This document shows positions 24,954 through 33,336 of a stretch of DNA of 38,985 bases, one piece after another; the first letter of the stretch is position 1, and every line of letters starts with the position of its first letter. This stretch comes from an uncultured bacterium (GTDB taxonomy: Bacteria > Verrucomicrobiota > Kiritimatiellia > RFP12 > UBA1067). The notes beneath the pieces are model-generated. The model searched no databases, was not told the DNA's origin, and saw nothing but the letters and a program-made list of their open reading frames with translations. The position numbers and the translations under genes are program-made. The stretch covers positions 1-38,985 of the forward strand of contig CACWIW010000022.1 in NCBI GenBank assembly GCA_902761035.1. The letters run 5' to 3'.

Positions 24954-26210
24954 ATGAAAGACCTGCCATTCTCTTGGGAAAAGCTTGAGTCGATTGTTTC
25001 GCGTTGGCCCACGCCGTTCCACATCTACGACGAGGCGGCGATCGTCGCGAACGCGCGCCGTCTGAAGGCTGCATTCGCCTGGAACAAGGGGTTCCACGAA
25101 TATTTCGCCGTCAAGGCCGCGCCCAATCCTTATCTCATGGAACTGCTGCGCAAGGAAGGTTTCGGCAGCGACTGCTCGTCGATGGCGGAGCTTGTTCTCG
25201 CAGAGGCGGTGGGCAACGTGGGCGAGGACGTGATGTTCACGTCGAACGACACGCCGGCCCCGGAATTCAAGAAGGCCGCCGAAATGGGCGCGATCATCAA
25301 CCTCGATGACATTACGCACCTTGATTTCCTTGAACGAGTGCTGGACGGACATCTACCCGATCTCTTGTGCTGCCGCTGGAATCCCGGTCCGTTGAAGGGC
25401 GGCAACGCCATCATCGGCAAACCAGAGGAGGCGAAATACGGCTTTACTAAGCCTCAGCTCTTCGAGGCGTACCGCCGCATGAAGGAGAAGGGCGTGAAGC
25501 GCTTCGGTCTCCACACGATGGTCGCTTCCAACGAACTTGACCCTCAGTACATCATCGACACTGCAACGCTACTATTTGACCTCGTCGTTGAAATATCTCG
25601 CGAAGTAGGCATCACTTTTGAGTTCATCAACATCGGCGGCGGCATCGGCATTCCGTACCGTCCTGACCAACAGGCGATGGATCTTGAGCGCGTTGGGAAG
25701 GGGATTGAGGACGCATACCAAACGCATCTTCTTGCGCAGGGTCATCCCGACATCCGCCTCTACATGGAGTGCGGACGCTGCATAACGGGTCCTTACGGCT
25801 ACCTCGTTGCGCGCGTTCTGCACATCAAGGACACCTACCGCAAATACGCCGGACTCGACGCCTGCATGGCGAACCTGATGCGCCCCGCGCTCTACGGCGC
25901 ATACCACCACATCACAGTGCCTGGAACGGCACCGGACGCGCCGCGCGTCGTTTACGACGTGACGGGTTCGCTCTGCGAGAACAACGACAAGTTTGCCATC
26001 CAGCGCGAGTTGCCCGAACTCCAGGTTGGTGACCTTGTGGTGATCCATGACGCCGGCGCGCATGGACACGCGATGGGCTTCCAGTACAACGGCAAGCTCC
26101 GCAGCGCGGAGCTGCTCCTCAAGCCAGACGGCTCCGTAGTGCAGATTCGCCGCGCAGAAACCCTCGCGGATTATTTCGCAACCCTTGATTATCCCGGACT
26201 CCCAAAATGA
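24954..26210 (+). CDS. lysA: Diaminopimelate decarboxylase-family enzyme
   Basis: 418 residues, a fold-III PLP decarboxylase. LysA converts meso-diaminopimelate to lysine. The PLP lysine lies in YFAVKAAPNP (about residue 46); the phosphate loop is GGGIGIPY (about 225), the substrate/PLP stretch is MECGR (about 268), and CENND (about 340) plus YNGKLRSAE near the end match the dimer-interface Cys and substrate Tyr region. The usual HIGS motif is replaced by LHTMVASN, a variant I recall from a LysA-like subfamily, so another D-amino-acid or polyamine decarboxylase activity cannot be excluded. It overlaps kdsB by ATGA and sits in an operon with purF and kdsB, linking wall and envelope precursor genes to purine synthesis. 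Confidence 0.85.
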   Translation: MKDLPFSWEKLESIVSRWPTPFHIYDEAAIVANARRLKAAFAWNKGFHEYFAVKAAPNPYLMELLRKEGFGSDCSSMAELVLAEAVGNVGEDVMFTSNDTPAPEFKKAAEMGAIINLDDITHLDFLERVLDGHLPDLLCCRWNPGPLKGGNAIIGKPEEAKYGFTKPQLFEAYRRMKEKGVKRFGLHTMVASNELDPQYIIDTATLLFDLVVEISREVGITFEFINIGGGIGIPYRPDQQAMDLERVGKGIEDAYQTHLLAQGHPDIRLYMECGRCITGPYGYLVARVLHIKDTYRKYAGLDACMANLMRPALYGAYHHITVPGTAPDAPRVVYDVTGSLCENNDKFAIQRELPELQVGDLVVIHDAGAHGHAMGFQYNGKLRSAELLLKPDGSVVQIRRAETLADYFATLDYPGLPK

Positions 26211-26959
26211 AGACACTCGGCATCATTCCGTCCCGCTACGGCTCCAGCCGTTTCCCCGGCAAGCCGCTCCATCTCCTCTGCGGCAAGCCGCTCGTCGCAT
26301 GGGTAGTAGAAGCCGTCAAAAAGGCCAAGACGCTCGATGACGTAATCGTTGCGACGGACGACGAGCGAATCGTCTCCGCCGTAGAGGCTCACGGCGGAAA
26401 GGCCGTGATGACGCCTAGCGAGCTGCCGAGCGGTACGGACCGCATTGCCTGTGCGGCCGGAGATTTCGCCGACGATGACATTCTGGTGAACATTCAGGGC
26501 GATGAGCCGTTGATTTCGCCCGATCTCATCGACGCGCTCGTTGGTCGCATGAAGGAAGGAACGAAATGGGACATGGCGACGGCGGTGACTCCGATCAAGT
26601 CGCTTGACGATCTCAACGCCAAGACCGTTGTCAAGGTCGTGCTAGACCGTGACGACGGCGCGCTCTATTTTTCACGTGCGCCGATTCCGTGCGACCGCGA
26701 CCACGAACCCGATATCGCTAACGGTCTCTGGGTGCGCCATCTTGGCATCTACGCCTATCGCGGCGCGTTCCTAAAGAAGTACATCTCCGAGCCTCCGTGT
26801 GACTTGGAGAAGACTGAGAAACTTGAACAGCTCCGCGCGCTCTGGATGGGCGCGAAAATCGCCGTGATCCGCACGGACGATGAAGGGGTGGGCGTGGACA
26901 CGCCAGAAGACGCCGTGCGCATTGAGGCAATACTCCAAACTCGAATGCAGAACTCCTAA
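26207..26959 (+). CDS. kdsB: 3-deoxy-manno-octulosonate cytidylyltransferase (CMP-KDO synthetase)
   Basis: 250 residues, the normal KdsB length. KdsB activates KDO with CTP for lipopolysaccharide inner-core synthesis, implying a Gram-negative envelope with LPS. Visible motifs are IIPSRYGSSRFPGKPL (CTP-binding loop, residues 6-21), VATDDERI, LPSGTDRIACA, VNIQGDEPLI (about 94-103) and GVDTPEDA near the C-terminus. The start overlaps the lysA stop by four bases (ATGA). No terminator is clear in the 132 nt before the next promoter. Confidence 0.95.
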   Translation: MKTLGIIPSRYGSSRFPGKPLHLLCGKPLVAWVVEAVKKAKTLDDVIVATDDERIVSAVEAHGGKAVMTPSELPSGTDRIACAAGDFADDDILVNIQGDEPLISPDLIDALVGRMKEGTKWDMATAVTPIKSLDDLNAKTVVKVVLDRDDGALYFSRAPIPCDRDHEPDIANGLWVRHLGIYAYRGAFLKKYISEPPCDLEKTEKLEQLRALWMGAKIAVIRTDDEGVGVDTPEDAVRIEAILQTRMQNS

Positions 26960-27042
26960 TGAAATAGTAGGGCGTATTAGGTTCATTTTGGATAATAGGC
27001 TAGTTTACATAACTGGCATTAGGCGCAAGTTGCGGATTGTGC

Positions 27043-27071
27043 TTGATGAACCCGTAAGAAGTTGATATACT
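27043..27071 (+). promoter_or_regulatory. Promoter of the coiled-coil/NYN gene pair
   Basis: TTGATG (27043-27048), a 17-nt spacer and TATACT (27066-27071). It gives a leader of about 14 nt with AGGGA before the ATG at 27092. Confidence 0.6.
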
Positions 27072-27091
27072 ATGCGCCGAAGGGAAACTAG

Positions 27092-28318
27092 ATGAACCCA
27101 GACATATCCGAACCGCATGAAACATCATCCGCCACTAACGCCGTAAGTTTATTCGGCCAAAGCGGCGGCGTGAATGATTTTCCTGTTCTCAAGGCATTTC
27201 AGGAATACATTGACGCAGAACAAGCCAAGGCGCGCAAGCGCATGCTTGGGCTGAGTGTCTTCTTCATACTCCTTTTGATCGTCGTTGTCATCACGTTCAC
27301 GCTCGTCATCACATCGGTCATTGGCCGGAATCAACAGCTCTCAGACCGTCTTCTTGACATAGCCTTGCGTGAAAAGACGGCGACACAGCCTGTCGTCAAC
27401 GTCCAATCTCCTGCGCCAGCAGTCGTACAGCCATCAGTGGAATCTGCCGAACTGGTTCGCCTGCGCGAGGAACTCCGCCGTGAGAAAGAGGAACGTAAGT
27501 CCGAACAGGCAAAACGGGACGAGGATAGGTTCAACAAGCTTCTCGACGCAATCTCCAAGCCGCAGCAGCAGCCTGTAGCCGCACCTGCGCCTGTCGTGGT
27601 CACCACGTCTCCTTCTCCCGTCCTCCAGCCCGCAGCCGCCGAATCCGCCGAGCTGCTCCGTCTGCGCGAGGAACTCCGCCGCGAAAAAGAGGAACGCCAG
27701 GCAGAGCAGGCCAAGGCGAAGGAAGAAAAGCGCAAGGCGGAGATTGAGGCGCATCGTCGCAGACTCTATCCCGAGTATTATGCGCAGGAGGACGCCCGCA
27801 GGGCAGCAGCTGAGGCCGCCGCCGCTGAACCGATACGCCCGGTAGAACCTCCGAGAAGGGTGGCTCCTCCCCTTCCCAGGCCTAATCCCGTTCCTGTGGC
27901 GGCACCACCCCTTCCCAAGGCGAAAACCGTTCCTGCGGCGGCACAGCCCCCTCAGGCTTCGGCGCAACCCCAGAAACTAAGGACTATGAAACCAGTCAGC
28001 TATTTTGACTCCTCTGCTCCTGATGAGGATCCGGAGCTTGAGGAACTGCTGAAAAAGCACCCTGCGCCGCAGGCAAAGCCCCCTTCCAAGCCTGCCGTAA
28101 ATCCAAAGCCGCAGCAGCCCGCAACGACGAAGCCCGCTGCCGCCAGGCCGGCACCTCAACCCTCTACCAAACCTGCTCCGAAACCTACTGCACAGCCTGC
28201 GGCAACGCCGGCTGCACGGAGACCGGCGCAGCCTGAAAAGAAAACAGAAACGCTTGCGATTGGTGGCGCGGCGGACGGAAGTTCCATTCCCTGGCTGATT
28301 GAACTTCCGAATAAATAA
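27092..28318 (+). CDS. Membrane-anchored coiled-coil, Pro/Ala-rich protein of unknown function
   Basis: 408 residues, not recognised as a named family. The first 50 residues are soluble, a single strong membrane segment spans about 51-77 (LGLSVFFILLLIVVVITFTL), and the rest is low-complexity. Two near-identical charged segments, ELVRLREELRREKEERKSEQ (about 116) and ELLRLREELRREKEERQAEQ (about 186), indicate an internal duplication of about 70 residues and a coiled coil. From about 240 on the chain is rich in Pro, Ala, Lys and Gln, ending in a short hydrophobic tail (SSIPWLIELPNK). The layout recalls TolA-like periplasm-spanning proteins, but no TolA domain is seen. The NYN gene follows after 25 nt, suggesting co-transcription. 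Confidence 0.8.
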   Translation: MNPDISEPHETSSATNAVSLFGQSGGVNDFPVLKAFQEYIDAEQAKARKRMLGLSVFFILLLIVVVITFTLVITSVIGRNQQLSDRLLDIALREKTATQPVVNVQSPAPAVVQPSVESAELVRLREELRREKEERKSEQAKRDEDRFNKLLDAISKPQQQPVAAPAPVVVTTSPSPVLQPAAAESAELLRLREELRREKEERQAEQAKAKEEKRKAEIEAHRRRLYPEYYAQEDARRAAAEAAAAEPIRPVEPPRRVAPPLPRPNPVPVAAPPLPKAKTVPAAAQPPQASAQPQKLRTMKPVSYFDSSAPDEDPELEELLKKHPAPQAKPPSKPAVNPKPQQPATTKPAAARPAPQPSTKPAPKPTAQPAATPAARRPAQPEKKTETLAIGGAADGSSIPWLIELPNK

Positions 28319-28343
28319 TTCCAGTCAGTGGGGAAAAAAGAGC

Positions 28344-29051
28344 ATGTCGTTAAAGGCAATGGTCTTCATCGATGGGGCGTGGTTGTACCGCAGCCGTTCG
28401 TCGATTTTTGCAAAACTGGGTGAGGAGCATGGGTGCGAAATCGACTACGCCAAGCTCCCGCGCGTATTCTGCGAGGATGTGGCAAACTTCCTCGACGAGG
28501 ACGTCGGGCTTGTGCGTACGAACTATTTTGGCACTATACCGTCTGTCCGATCCAGTTTCAGCTCGTCTAAGCAGAGGTCGTTTTACGATTTCCTTGAAAA
28601 GTCCTGTGGATACGAGATGGAAATCCACGAAGTGGACGTAAGTGGAAACGAGGGGCGCGACGAGTCGTGGGTCAAGGTGGCGCTTGCCTCCTCGCTCATG
28701 TTCAACTCCGCGATGCCTGGGGCGTTTGACGTCGCAATACTGATTGGCGACGATACGGACTACGCGCCCGCGCTCCGCCGGGCGCGCATGTTTGGACGCC
28801 GCATCCAGCTCGTGACCGCACATGCCGCCGGTGGCGTGCAGCCTGCGACCGGCACGTCGCTTATCTGGAAGTCACACGTCAGCGATTTCCCGCCTCTCTA
28901 CATCGACGATCACGCCGAAGAGGTGCGTCTCGTGCGCGAGAACATCATGCGCACATGCAAGCAGTGCGGACGCGAGGAGGAGACGACTTGGGCCGGTCCT
29001 GAGTTCTTCTGCTCCGAATGCCGCAGCAAGCGCACCATCCGCGTGAGCTGA
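28344..29051 (+). CDS. NYN-domain (PIN-like) protein with C-terminal zinc ribbon
   Basis: 235 residues from the ATG at 28344; an earlier in-frame start at 28299 would overlap the preceding gene and add no family residues. The start MVFIDGAWLY holds the first conserved Asp of the NYN nuclease fold, and DVAILIGDDTDYAPALRRA (about 130-148) holds the later acidic residues. Known family: NYN proteins are metal-dependent ribonuclease-like proteins. The tail CKQCGREEETTWAGPEFFC with a following SEC has two CxxC pairs, a zinc ribbon probably used for nucleic-acid or protein binding. The stop TGA directly abuts the stop of the convergent ilvA. Confidence 0.85.
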   Translation: MSLKAMVFIDGAWLYRSRSSIFAKLGEEHGCEIDYAKLPRVFCEDVANFLDEDVGLVRTNYFGTIPSVRSSFSSSKQRSFYDFLEKSCGYEMEIHEVDVSGNEGRDESWVKVALASSLMFNSAMPGAFDVAILIGDDTDYAPALRRARMFGRRIQLVTAHAAGGVQPATGTSLIWKSHVSDFPPLYIDDHAEEVRLVRENIMRTCKQCGREEETTWAGPEFFCSECRSKRTIRVS

Positions 29052-30587
29052 TCAGTCGCGGTTGCCGAGGAACAGGCGGTACGCCGAATTCTTCGTTACG
29101 TCTTTCCACGCATATCCCAGGAGCTTGAGCGCGCGTCTAAACGCCGCGCGCTCAGACTTTGGCACTTGCAGTCCCACGAGCACTTTGCCGTGGTCCGCAC
29201 CGTGGTTGCGGTAGTGGAACAGCGTAATGTTCCAGCGGTCGGAAATCGCCTCAAGGAAGTCCAGCAACGCGCCCGGACGTTCGGGGAACTCGAACGTGCA
29301 GACCACTTCATCGTGGATGCCGCGGGTGTGTCCTCCGACCATGTGGCGAATGTGCTCCTTGGCGAGCTCGTCGTCAGAGAGATCTATTGTGCCGATGCGC
29401 GCGGACGTCAGCTGCTCGACGATCTGATGCGTCTCCTCGCGGCTGGCCACGGAAAGTCCGACGAACACGTAGGCTTTGTCGGGATCAAAGTAACGGTAGT
29501 TGAACTCGGTCACGGCTCGCTTGCCGATCTTGCGGATGAAGTTCTTGAACGCGCCGCGTACCTCGGGGATGCGGCACTCAAGGATTGCCTCGCGCTTCTC
29601 GCCGATTTCCGTCTGTTCCGAGACGAAGCGTATGCGGTCGAAGTTCATGTTCGCGCCAGAAATGATGCAGGCGTAAGTTTCGCCCGACGTTCCCTTGCGC
29701 GCCGCGTACTGCTTCGCAGCCGCAAGCGCAAGCGCCCCTGCCGGTTCGCATATCGCGCGAGTCGCCTCGAATATGTCCTTGATGGCCGCGCATGTTTCGT
29801 CCGTAGACACCAGCACGATTCCGTCGAGGAATCGGCGGCAGAGGTCGAAGGTGATTTTGCCGGGCTTCTTGACGGCCACGCCGTCGGAGAAAAGGCCGAC
29901 CTCGCTCAGCTCAACGCGGCGCCCGGCCTTGATTGACTTGTCCATGCAGTCGGAATCTACTGGCTCTACGCCGAACACCTTGACATCGGGGCGCACGGCC
30001 TTGATGTATACGGCCACGCCGGCGGCGAATCCTCCGCCGCCGACAGGCACGAACACGGCGTCGAGTGCGGTAGGTCGCTGGCGGAGAATTTCCATAGCAA
30101 CGGTGCCTTGTCCGGCAATCACGTCGGGGTCGTCGTATGGCGGGATGAATGTATAATCCCTCTCCTTTACGAGTCGCGCAGCCTCGGCGGCCGCGTCTGA
30201 ATAGGAATCGCCCGCGAGCACGATGGACGCCCCTAGCCCCTTCACGGACGCTATCTTGATCTCCGGCGTCGTGACCGGCATCACGATAGTCGCCTTGCAG
30301 CCAAGACGCTTTGCGCTAAGCGCCACGCCTTGCGCGTGGTTGCCCGCCGAAGCGGCCAACACGCCCTTCTCAAGCGCCGAACGCGGAAGCTGCGACATCT
30401 TGTTGTACGCGCCTCTGACCTTGAAAGAATGAACGCTCTGAAGGTCCTCGCGTTTCAGGAGGAACGTGTTGCCGAGTTTCTTCGAGAGTGTCGCCGCCTT
30501 TTCAAGCGGCGACTCGATTGCCACGTCGTAAACCTTCGAATTTAGGATGCGACGGAGGTATTGATCCTTTAGTGTCTTGTCGTTCAT
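29052..30587 (-). CDS. ilvA: Threonine dehydratase (biosynthetic type)
   Basis: 511 residues from the ATG at 30587, starting MNDKTLKDQYLRRIL; a longer frame from 30692 is rejected because it reads through the predicted promoter and the end of the upstream gene. IlvA deaminates threonine to 2-oxobutanoate, the first step of isoleucine synthesis. The PLP lysine is in SFKVRGAYNK (K56), the glycine-rich phosphate loop is VGGGGFAAG, and SAGNHAQGVA is a typical fold-II PLP motif. The C-terminal 180 residues hold two ACT-like regulatory domains (ECRIPEVRGAF, then FEFPERPGALLDFLE), so feedback control by isoleucine/valine is expected from the family. Its stop codon is adjacent to the NYN stop with no intergenic base. 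Confidence 0.95.
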   Translation of the reverse strand: MNDKTLKDQYLRRILNSKVYDVAIESPLEKAATLSKKLGNTFLLKREDLQSVHSFKVRGAYNKMSQLPRSALEKGVLAASAGNHAQGVALSAKRLGCKATIVMPVTTPEIKIASVKGLGASIVLAGDSYSDAAAEAARLVKERDYTFIPPYDDPDVIAGQGTVAMEILRQRPTALDAVFVPVGGGGFAAGVAVYIKAVRPDVKVFGVEPVDSDCMDKSIKAGRRVELSEVGLFSDGVAVKKPGKITFDLCRRFLDGIVLVSTDETCAAIKDIFEATRAICEPAGALALAAAKQYAARKGTSGETYACIISGANMNFDRIRFVSEQTEIGEKREAILECRIPEVRGAFKNFIRKIGKRAVTEFNYRYFDPDKAYVFVGLSVASREETHQIVEQLTSARIGTIDLSDDELAKEHIRHMVGGHTRGIHDEVVCTFEFPERPGALLDFLEAISDRWNITLFHYRNHGADHGKVLVGLQVPKSERAAFRRALKLLGYAWKDVTKNSAYRLFLGNRD

Positions 30588-30624
30588 GGCTGTCTGCGTT
30601 TGCAGGTGGTTTTCATTGCGAAAT

Positions 30625-30633
30625 AGTATATCA
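30625..30633 (-). promoter_or_regulatory. Extended -10 element for ilvA
   Basis: On the minus strand TGATATACT gives TATACT with an extended TGA, about 38 nt before the ilvA start. It overlaps the TGA stop of the Fic-like gene. No good -35 is present at 17 nt. The ribosome site of ilvA is weak. Confidence 0.4.
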
Positions 30634-31710
30634 TATTTTCCTCCGTGCAGTGGTGTGGCTGGACGGCCCCTGCGCGGAAGGCCTTTTTTCAAAAGCTTGT
30701 GGTATGTTTAAATCCTCATGCCTCAGAATCTGGTGCAGATCCTTCTTGTACGACCAGCGCACGGCACGCGCCACCACCGCCGAGAAGAAGCCCGTCCACA
30801 GCGATGGCAAATCCTGGGCCGACATTGGAAGTCCAAGTCGCGAAACGGCCTTGTCACCGGCAATGTCCCGGATGCGCTGCCCAATGTAAACGTTTTCCGC
30901 GTTGAAGAGCGCCCGGTAGATGATCACCGGAGGATAACCGTTCTTCATCAATATGAAGTTCGTCACCAAGTAGGCCGTGCGCTCGTTCTCCCCGTAGAAC
31001 GGACGAGTCAGCAGAAAGTCGATGATGAATGTCCCCGCCTGCACGATTGGATGCATTGCGTTGCCCGTCAACCGCGCCATCAGTTCAGCAACCAGGTCTA
31101 CGGCGCGTCGGTTGTTGGCATCCAACCCCTCGCGGTAACGTATGCGTCCATCCGGACTGCCACATTCAAGTATCGACCGCAGTTCCTCCACGAGGCGCGC
31201 TGAAAGTCGCCGACGCTGCCGCACCGCCTCAAAGACGTGCCGAAGCGCCTTCACGTGCCAGAGCACCGCCAACTGGTCCTCAAGGCTCTTTCCTCCGACG
31301 GCTTTCCCCGCTATCACCTTCCGTACGTCGTCGAACGTAAGGCTTGAGGTTTCCAGTTTGTGCAGATGGAACGCCGATCCCTGCATGAAGAAGTTTATCC
31401 TGTTCTGCGGGGAGTGCTGCGGACGGCGACTGTACGCGTCGCGCATGGCCATGTCCGCATGCTGCACCACATCCTCCAGATCGCTGGGTACGTTGCGGCA
31501 ACGGTAGTAGCGTCCGTCAATAGGACGTTTCGCCTTCACGGGTATTGTCCATACGCCGTCAACTTTCCGTGCGGCGAACACCCTGCGCTCCTGGCAGAGT
31601 TTGCGTACGCGGCGGACGGAAATGCCCCAGATACGGGCAATCTCGTCTGCCGACACACATTTCATCGTCATGGATCTAAACGCGCGATCTCTCTTTTTCC
31701 TCGCTGACAT
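30631..31710 (-). CDS. HTH-domain protein with degenerate Fic domain
   Basis: 359 residues from the ATG at 31710; in-frame ATGs at 31671 and 31665 are alternatives. Residues about 19-57 form a helix-turn-helix (VSADEIARIWGISVRRVRKL) with a GVWTIP wing. The C-terminal half resembles a Fic fold. At about 234-246, where the motif HPFxxGNGRxxR is expected, the chain reads TRPFYGENERTAYL: PF, N and R are kept but the catalytic His is Arg and the second Gly is Glu. Known family: Fic enzymes transfer AMP or other groups using that His, so this copy is probably inactive or altered in chemistry. YPPVIIYRALFN after it matches Fic-protein sequence downstream of the motif. A predicted promoter ends 7 nt before the ATG. 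The target is unknown; a DNA-binding regulator is plausible. Confidence 0.75.
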   Translation of the reverse strand: MSARKKRDRAFRSMTMKCVSADEIARIWGISVRRVRKLCQERRVFAARKVDGVWTIPVKAKRPIDGRYYRCRNVPSDLEDVVQHADMAMRDAYSRRPQHSPQNRINFFMQGSAFHLHKLETSSLTFDDVRKVIAGKAVGGKSLEDQLAVLWHVKALRHVFEAVRQRRRLSARLVEELRSILECGSPDGRIRYREGLDANNRRAVDLVAELMARLTGNAMHPIVQAGTFIIDFLLTRPFYGENERTAYLVTNFILMKNGYPPVIIYRALFNAENVYIGQRIRDIAGDKAVSRLGLPMSAQDLPSLWTGFFSAVVARAVRWSYKKDLHQILRHEDLNIPQAFEKRPSAQGPSSHTTARRKI

Positions 31711-31717
31711 GCACATG

Positions 31718-31746
31718 AGTGTAACCGATTGCGGATGGATAGTCAA
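31718..31746 (-). promoter_or_regulatory. Promoter of the HTH/Fic-like gene
   Basis: On the minus strand TTGACT (31746-31741), a 17-nt spacer and TACACT (31723-31718). Only 7 nt separate the -10 from the ATG at 31710, so the message is predicted to be leaderless if that start is used. Confidence 0.55.
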
Positions 31747-31787
31747 GCCTAGAGGCGCATTTTGCGTTTAATCGTTCCGCCGGCGAT

Positions 31788-31925
31788 GGACATGACATTA
31801 AGCTTAGAAAGCCCATGTCCTTGCCGTTTTATGCGTATTATGCCATTCAAGAAAAAAATGGCCTGATAAGCTATCTGCTCCTATTACATATATGGGTGCA
31901 GGGACATGATAGATGTCTCTCCTGC
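31788..31925 (+). promoter_or_regulatory. Structured leader upstream of the DUF3987-like gene
   Basis: The 313 nt between the Fic-like gene promoter and the ATG at 32060 hold no long gene but several pairing segments: GGACATG (31788-31794) with CATGTCC (31814-31820), and GCAGG (31898-31902) with CCTGC (31921-31925) enclosing GACAT/ATGTC. An intrinsic terminator follows at 31951-31981. This could be a cis-acting leader or a free small RNA. I recognise no known riboswitch. Confidence 0.35.
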
Positions 31926-31950
31926 CGGAAATGGCAAATCAAACCCACGG

Positions 31951-31981
31951 GAACACTTCGGGTGAGGTGTTCTTTTGTTTT
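31951..31981 (+). terminator. Intrinsic terminator in the leader of the DUF3987-like gene
   Basis: A 9-bp stem (GAACACTTC 31951-31959, GAGGTGTTC 31964-31972, one G-U pair) with a GGGT loop, followed by TTTTGTTTT. It is the clearest rho-independent terminator in the window. It lies 78 nt before the ATG at 32060, so it either ends a small RNA or attenuates the downstream gene. Confidence 0.75.
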
Positions 31982-32059
31982 GTCTTCTCGGCAATTCGCA
32001 AACCCAGCGGACACGGCCTAATCTCGGCTGCGCCCGCGCTGTTAAAAGGAGAAAAGAAG

Positions 32060-33313
32060 ATGAAAGAAACAACAAGAAACGCCCTCGACTTCGCGGATCC
32101 CGGTCCGCTGCCGAAGGAACTCATGGACGTGCCCGGTTTCGTGAACGGGCTCAAGGAACACACGATGCGCACGGCACCGCGTCCGAACGAGGTACTTGCC
32201 TTCGCCGGCGCGCTCGCGATGCTGGCGCACCTCTCCGGCCGGGCCAGCCGCGACCGCCGCGGCACGCGCACGAACCTGTACATAGCCGCCTTGGCGGATA
32301 CGGGTATGGGCAAGGACGAGCCGCGTTTGGTGAACAAACGCCTCGCGGAGGCCGTTGGCGCACCCCACGCCGTGCCAGACTCAATCGCCTCAGGCGAGGG
32401 ATTGGAGGACGCAGTGGCTGCAACCCCTGCGCTTCTGCTCCAGACGGACGAGGCAGACACGCTCTTCACCGCCATGCGCGGAACAGCTTCTCGCGCATCG
32501 CGCATGAACGAGATGCTGCTGCGCTTCTTTACGGAGTCCCGCGGCGCACACGCCATGCGCCAGCGCGCGGGCGACGGCACGGTCAAGGTCATCCCGGAAC
32601 CGCATCTCACGCTCCTTGCCACAGGCATTCCGAAGTTCTTCTACCGCTCGCTCTCCGAAAAGGTGGTGGAAAACGGTTTGCTCGGACGCTGTCTCTTCTT
32701 TGAAGCTGAAACCTTCTGTCCGCTTGGCGAGATGGAATCCGAATCTCTACCTGCCGAGGTTCTGGCTTTTGCAAGACGCCTCTGCGCCCGCGAACTGGTC
32801 TCGCAGGAATCCGGAACGATAACGCCCGCGTTAGTGGACGAAACGCCAAAGGCGTCGGAGCGCCTGCGCTCCGTCTTCGCGTTCTGCGACGAGATGACGC
32901 AACGCCTGCGAGCCTCCGACTTCGGTACGGCCGCAGCCCTATACGTGCGTCTGCCGGAGAAACTGCTAAAACTGGCGATGCTACGCGCGATTTCCAGGAA
33001 TGACCAGAACCCCGTGATGGACACTCCGGACATCGACTGGTCCGCGCAATTGGCCACCCACCTCACGAAGAAGATGATCTACATGACTCAGTTCTACGTG
33101 AGCGAAGGAAAGTTCGACAGCCTCAAAAAACGTGTACTGGCCACTTTGAGCATGGCTGGTGGCGAGATGTCCCGTAGCGAACTTCTTCGGAGGCTCCACG
33201 TTGACAGCGCAACGTTCCAGAAAGTCATTCTGACCCTTCACATGTGTGAAATGATTGAGGAGGAATATGTATCTCGCAATAAGATCATCTACACGTTGAA
33301 GAATGCTGCTTAA
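32060..33313 (+). CDS. DUF3987-like P-loop protein with C-terminal winged helix
   Basis: 417 residues. The ATG at 32060 has a strong AAAAGGAGA site. An in-frame start at 31913 would run through the terminator hairpin and is unlikely. The core resembles DUF3987, a helicase/primase-associated ATPase family of plasmids, phages and islands. ALADTGMGKDEPR (about 77-89) sits at the Walker A position, but with GKD instead of GKS/T. LLLQTDEADTLF (about 126-137) is Walker B-like, and LLATGIPKFFYRSL and GLLGRCLFFEAE follow as in the family. The last 60 residues (SRSELLRRLHVDSATFQKVI) look like a winged helix. Two iteron-like arrays lie just downstream, so a replication-initiation or replicon-control role is inferred. 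The altered Walker A may impair ATP hydrolysis. Confidence 0.72.
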   Translation: MKETTRNALDFADPGPLPKELMDVPGFVNGLKEHTMRTAPRPNEVLAFAGALAMLAHLSGRASRDRRGTRTNLYIAALADTGMGKDEPRLVNKRLAEAVGAPHAVPDSIASGEGLEDAVAATPALLLQTDEADTLFTAMRGTASRASRMNEMLLRFFTESRGAHAMRQRAGDGTVKVIPEPHLTLLATGIPKFFYRSLSEKVVENGLLGRCLFFEAETFCPLGEMESESLPAEVLAFARRLCARELVSQESGTITPALVDETPKASERLRSVFAFCDEMTQRLRASDFGTAAALYVRLPEKLLKLAMLRAISRNDQNPVMDTPDIDWSAQLATHLTKKMIYMTQFYVSEGKFDSLKKRVLATLSMAGGEMSRSELLRRLHVDSATFQKVILTLHMCEMIEEEYVSRNKIIYTLKNAA

Positions 33314-33336
33314 CGGCCTTGACAAGTTCACGGAAA

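Noticed and set aside
31913..32059. N-terminal extension of the DUF3987-like protein
   Set aside because: The frame is open, but it crosses a strong intrinsic terminator, and the ATG at 32060 has a much better ribosome site.
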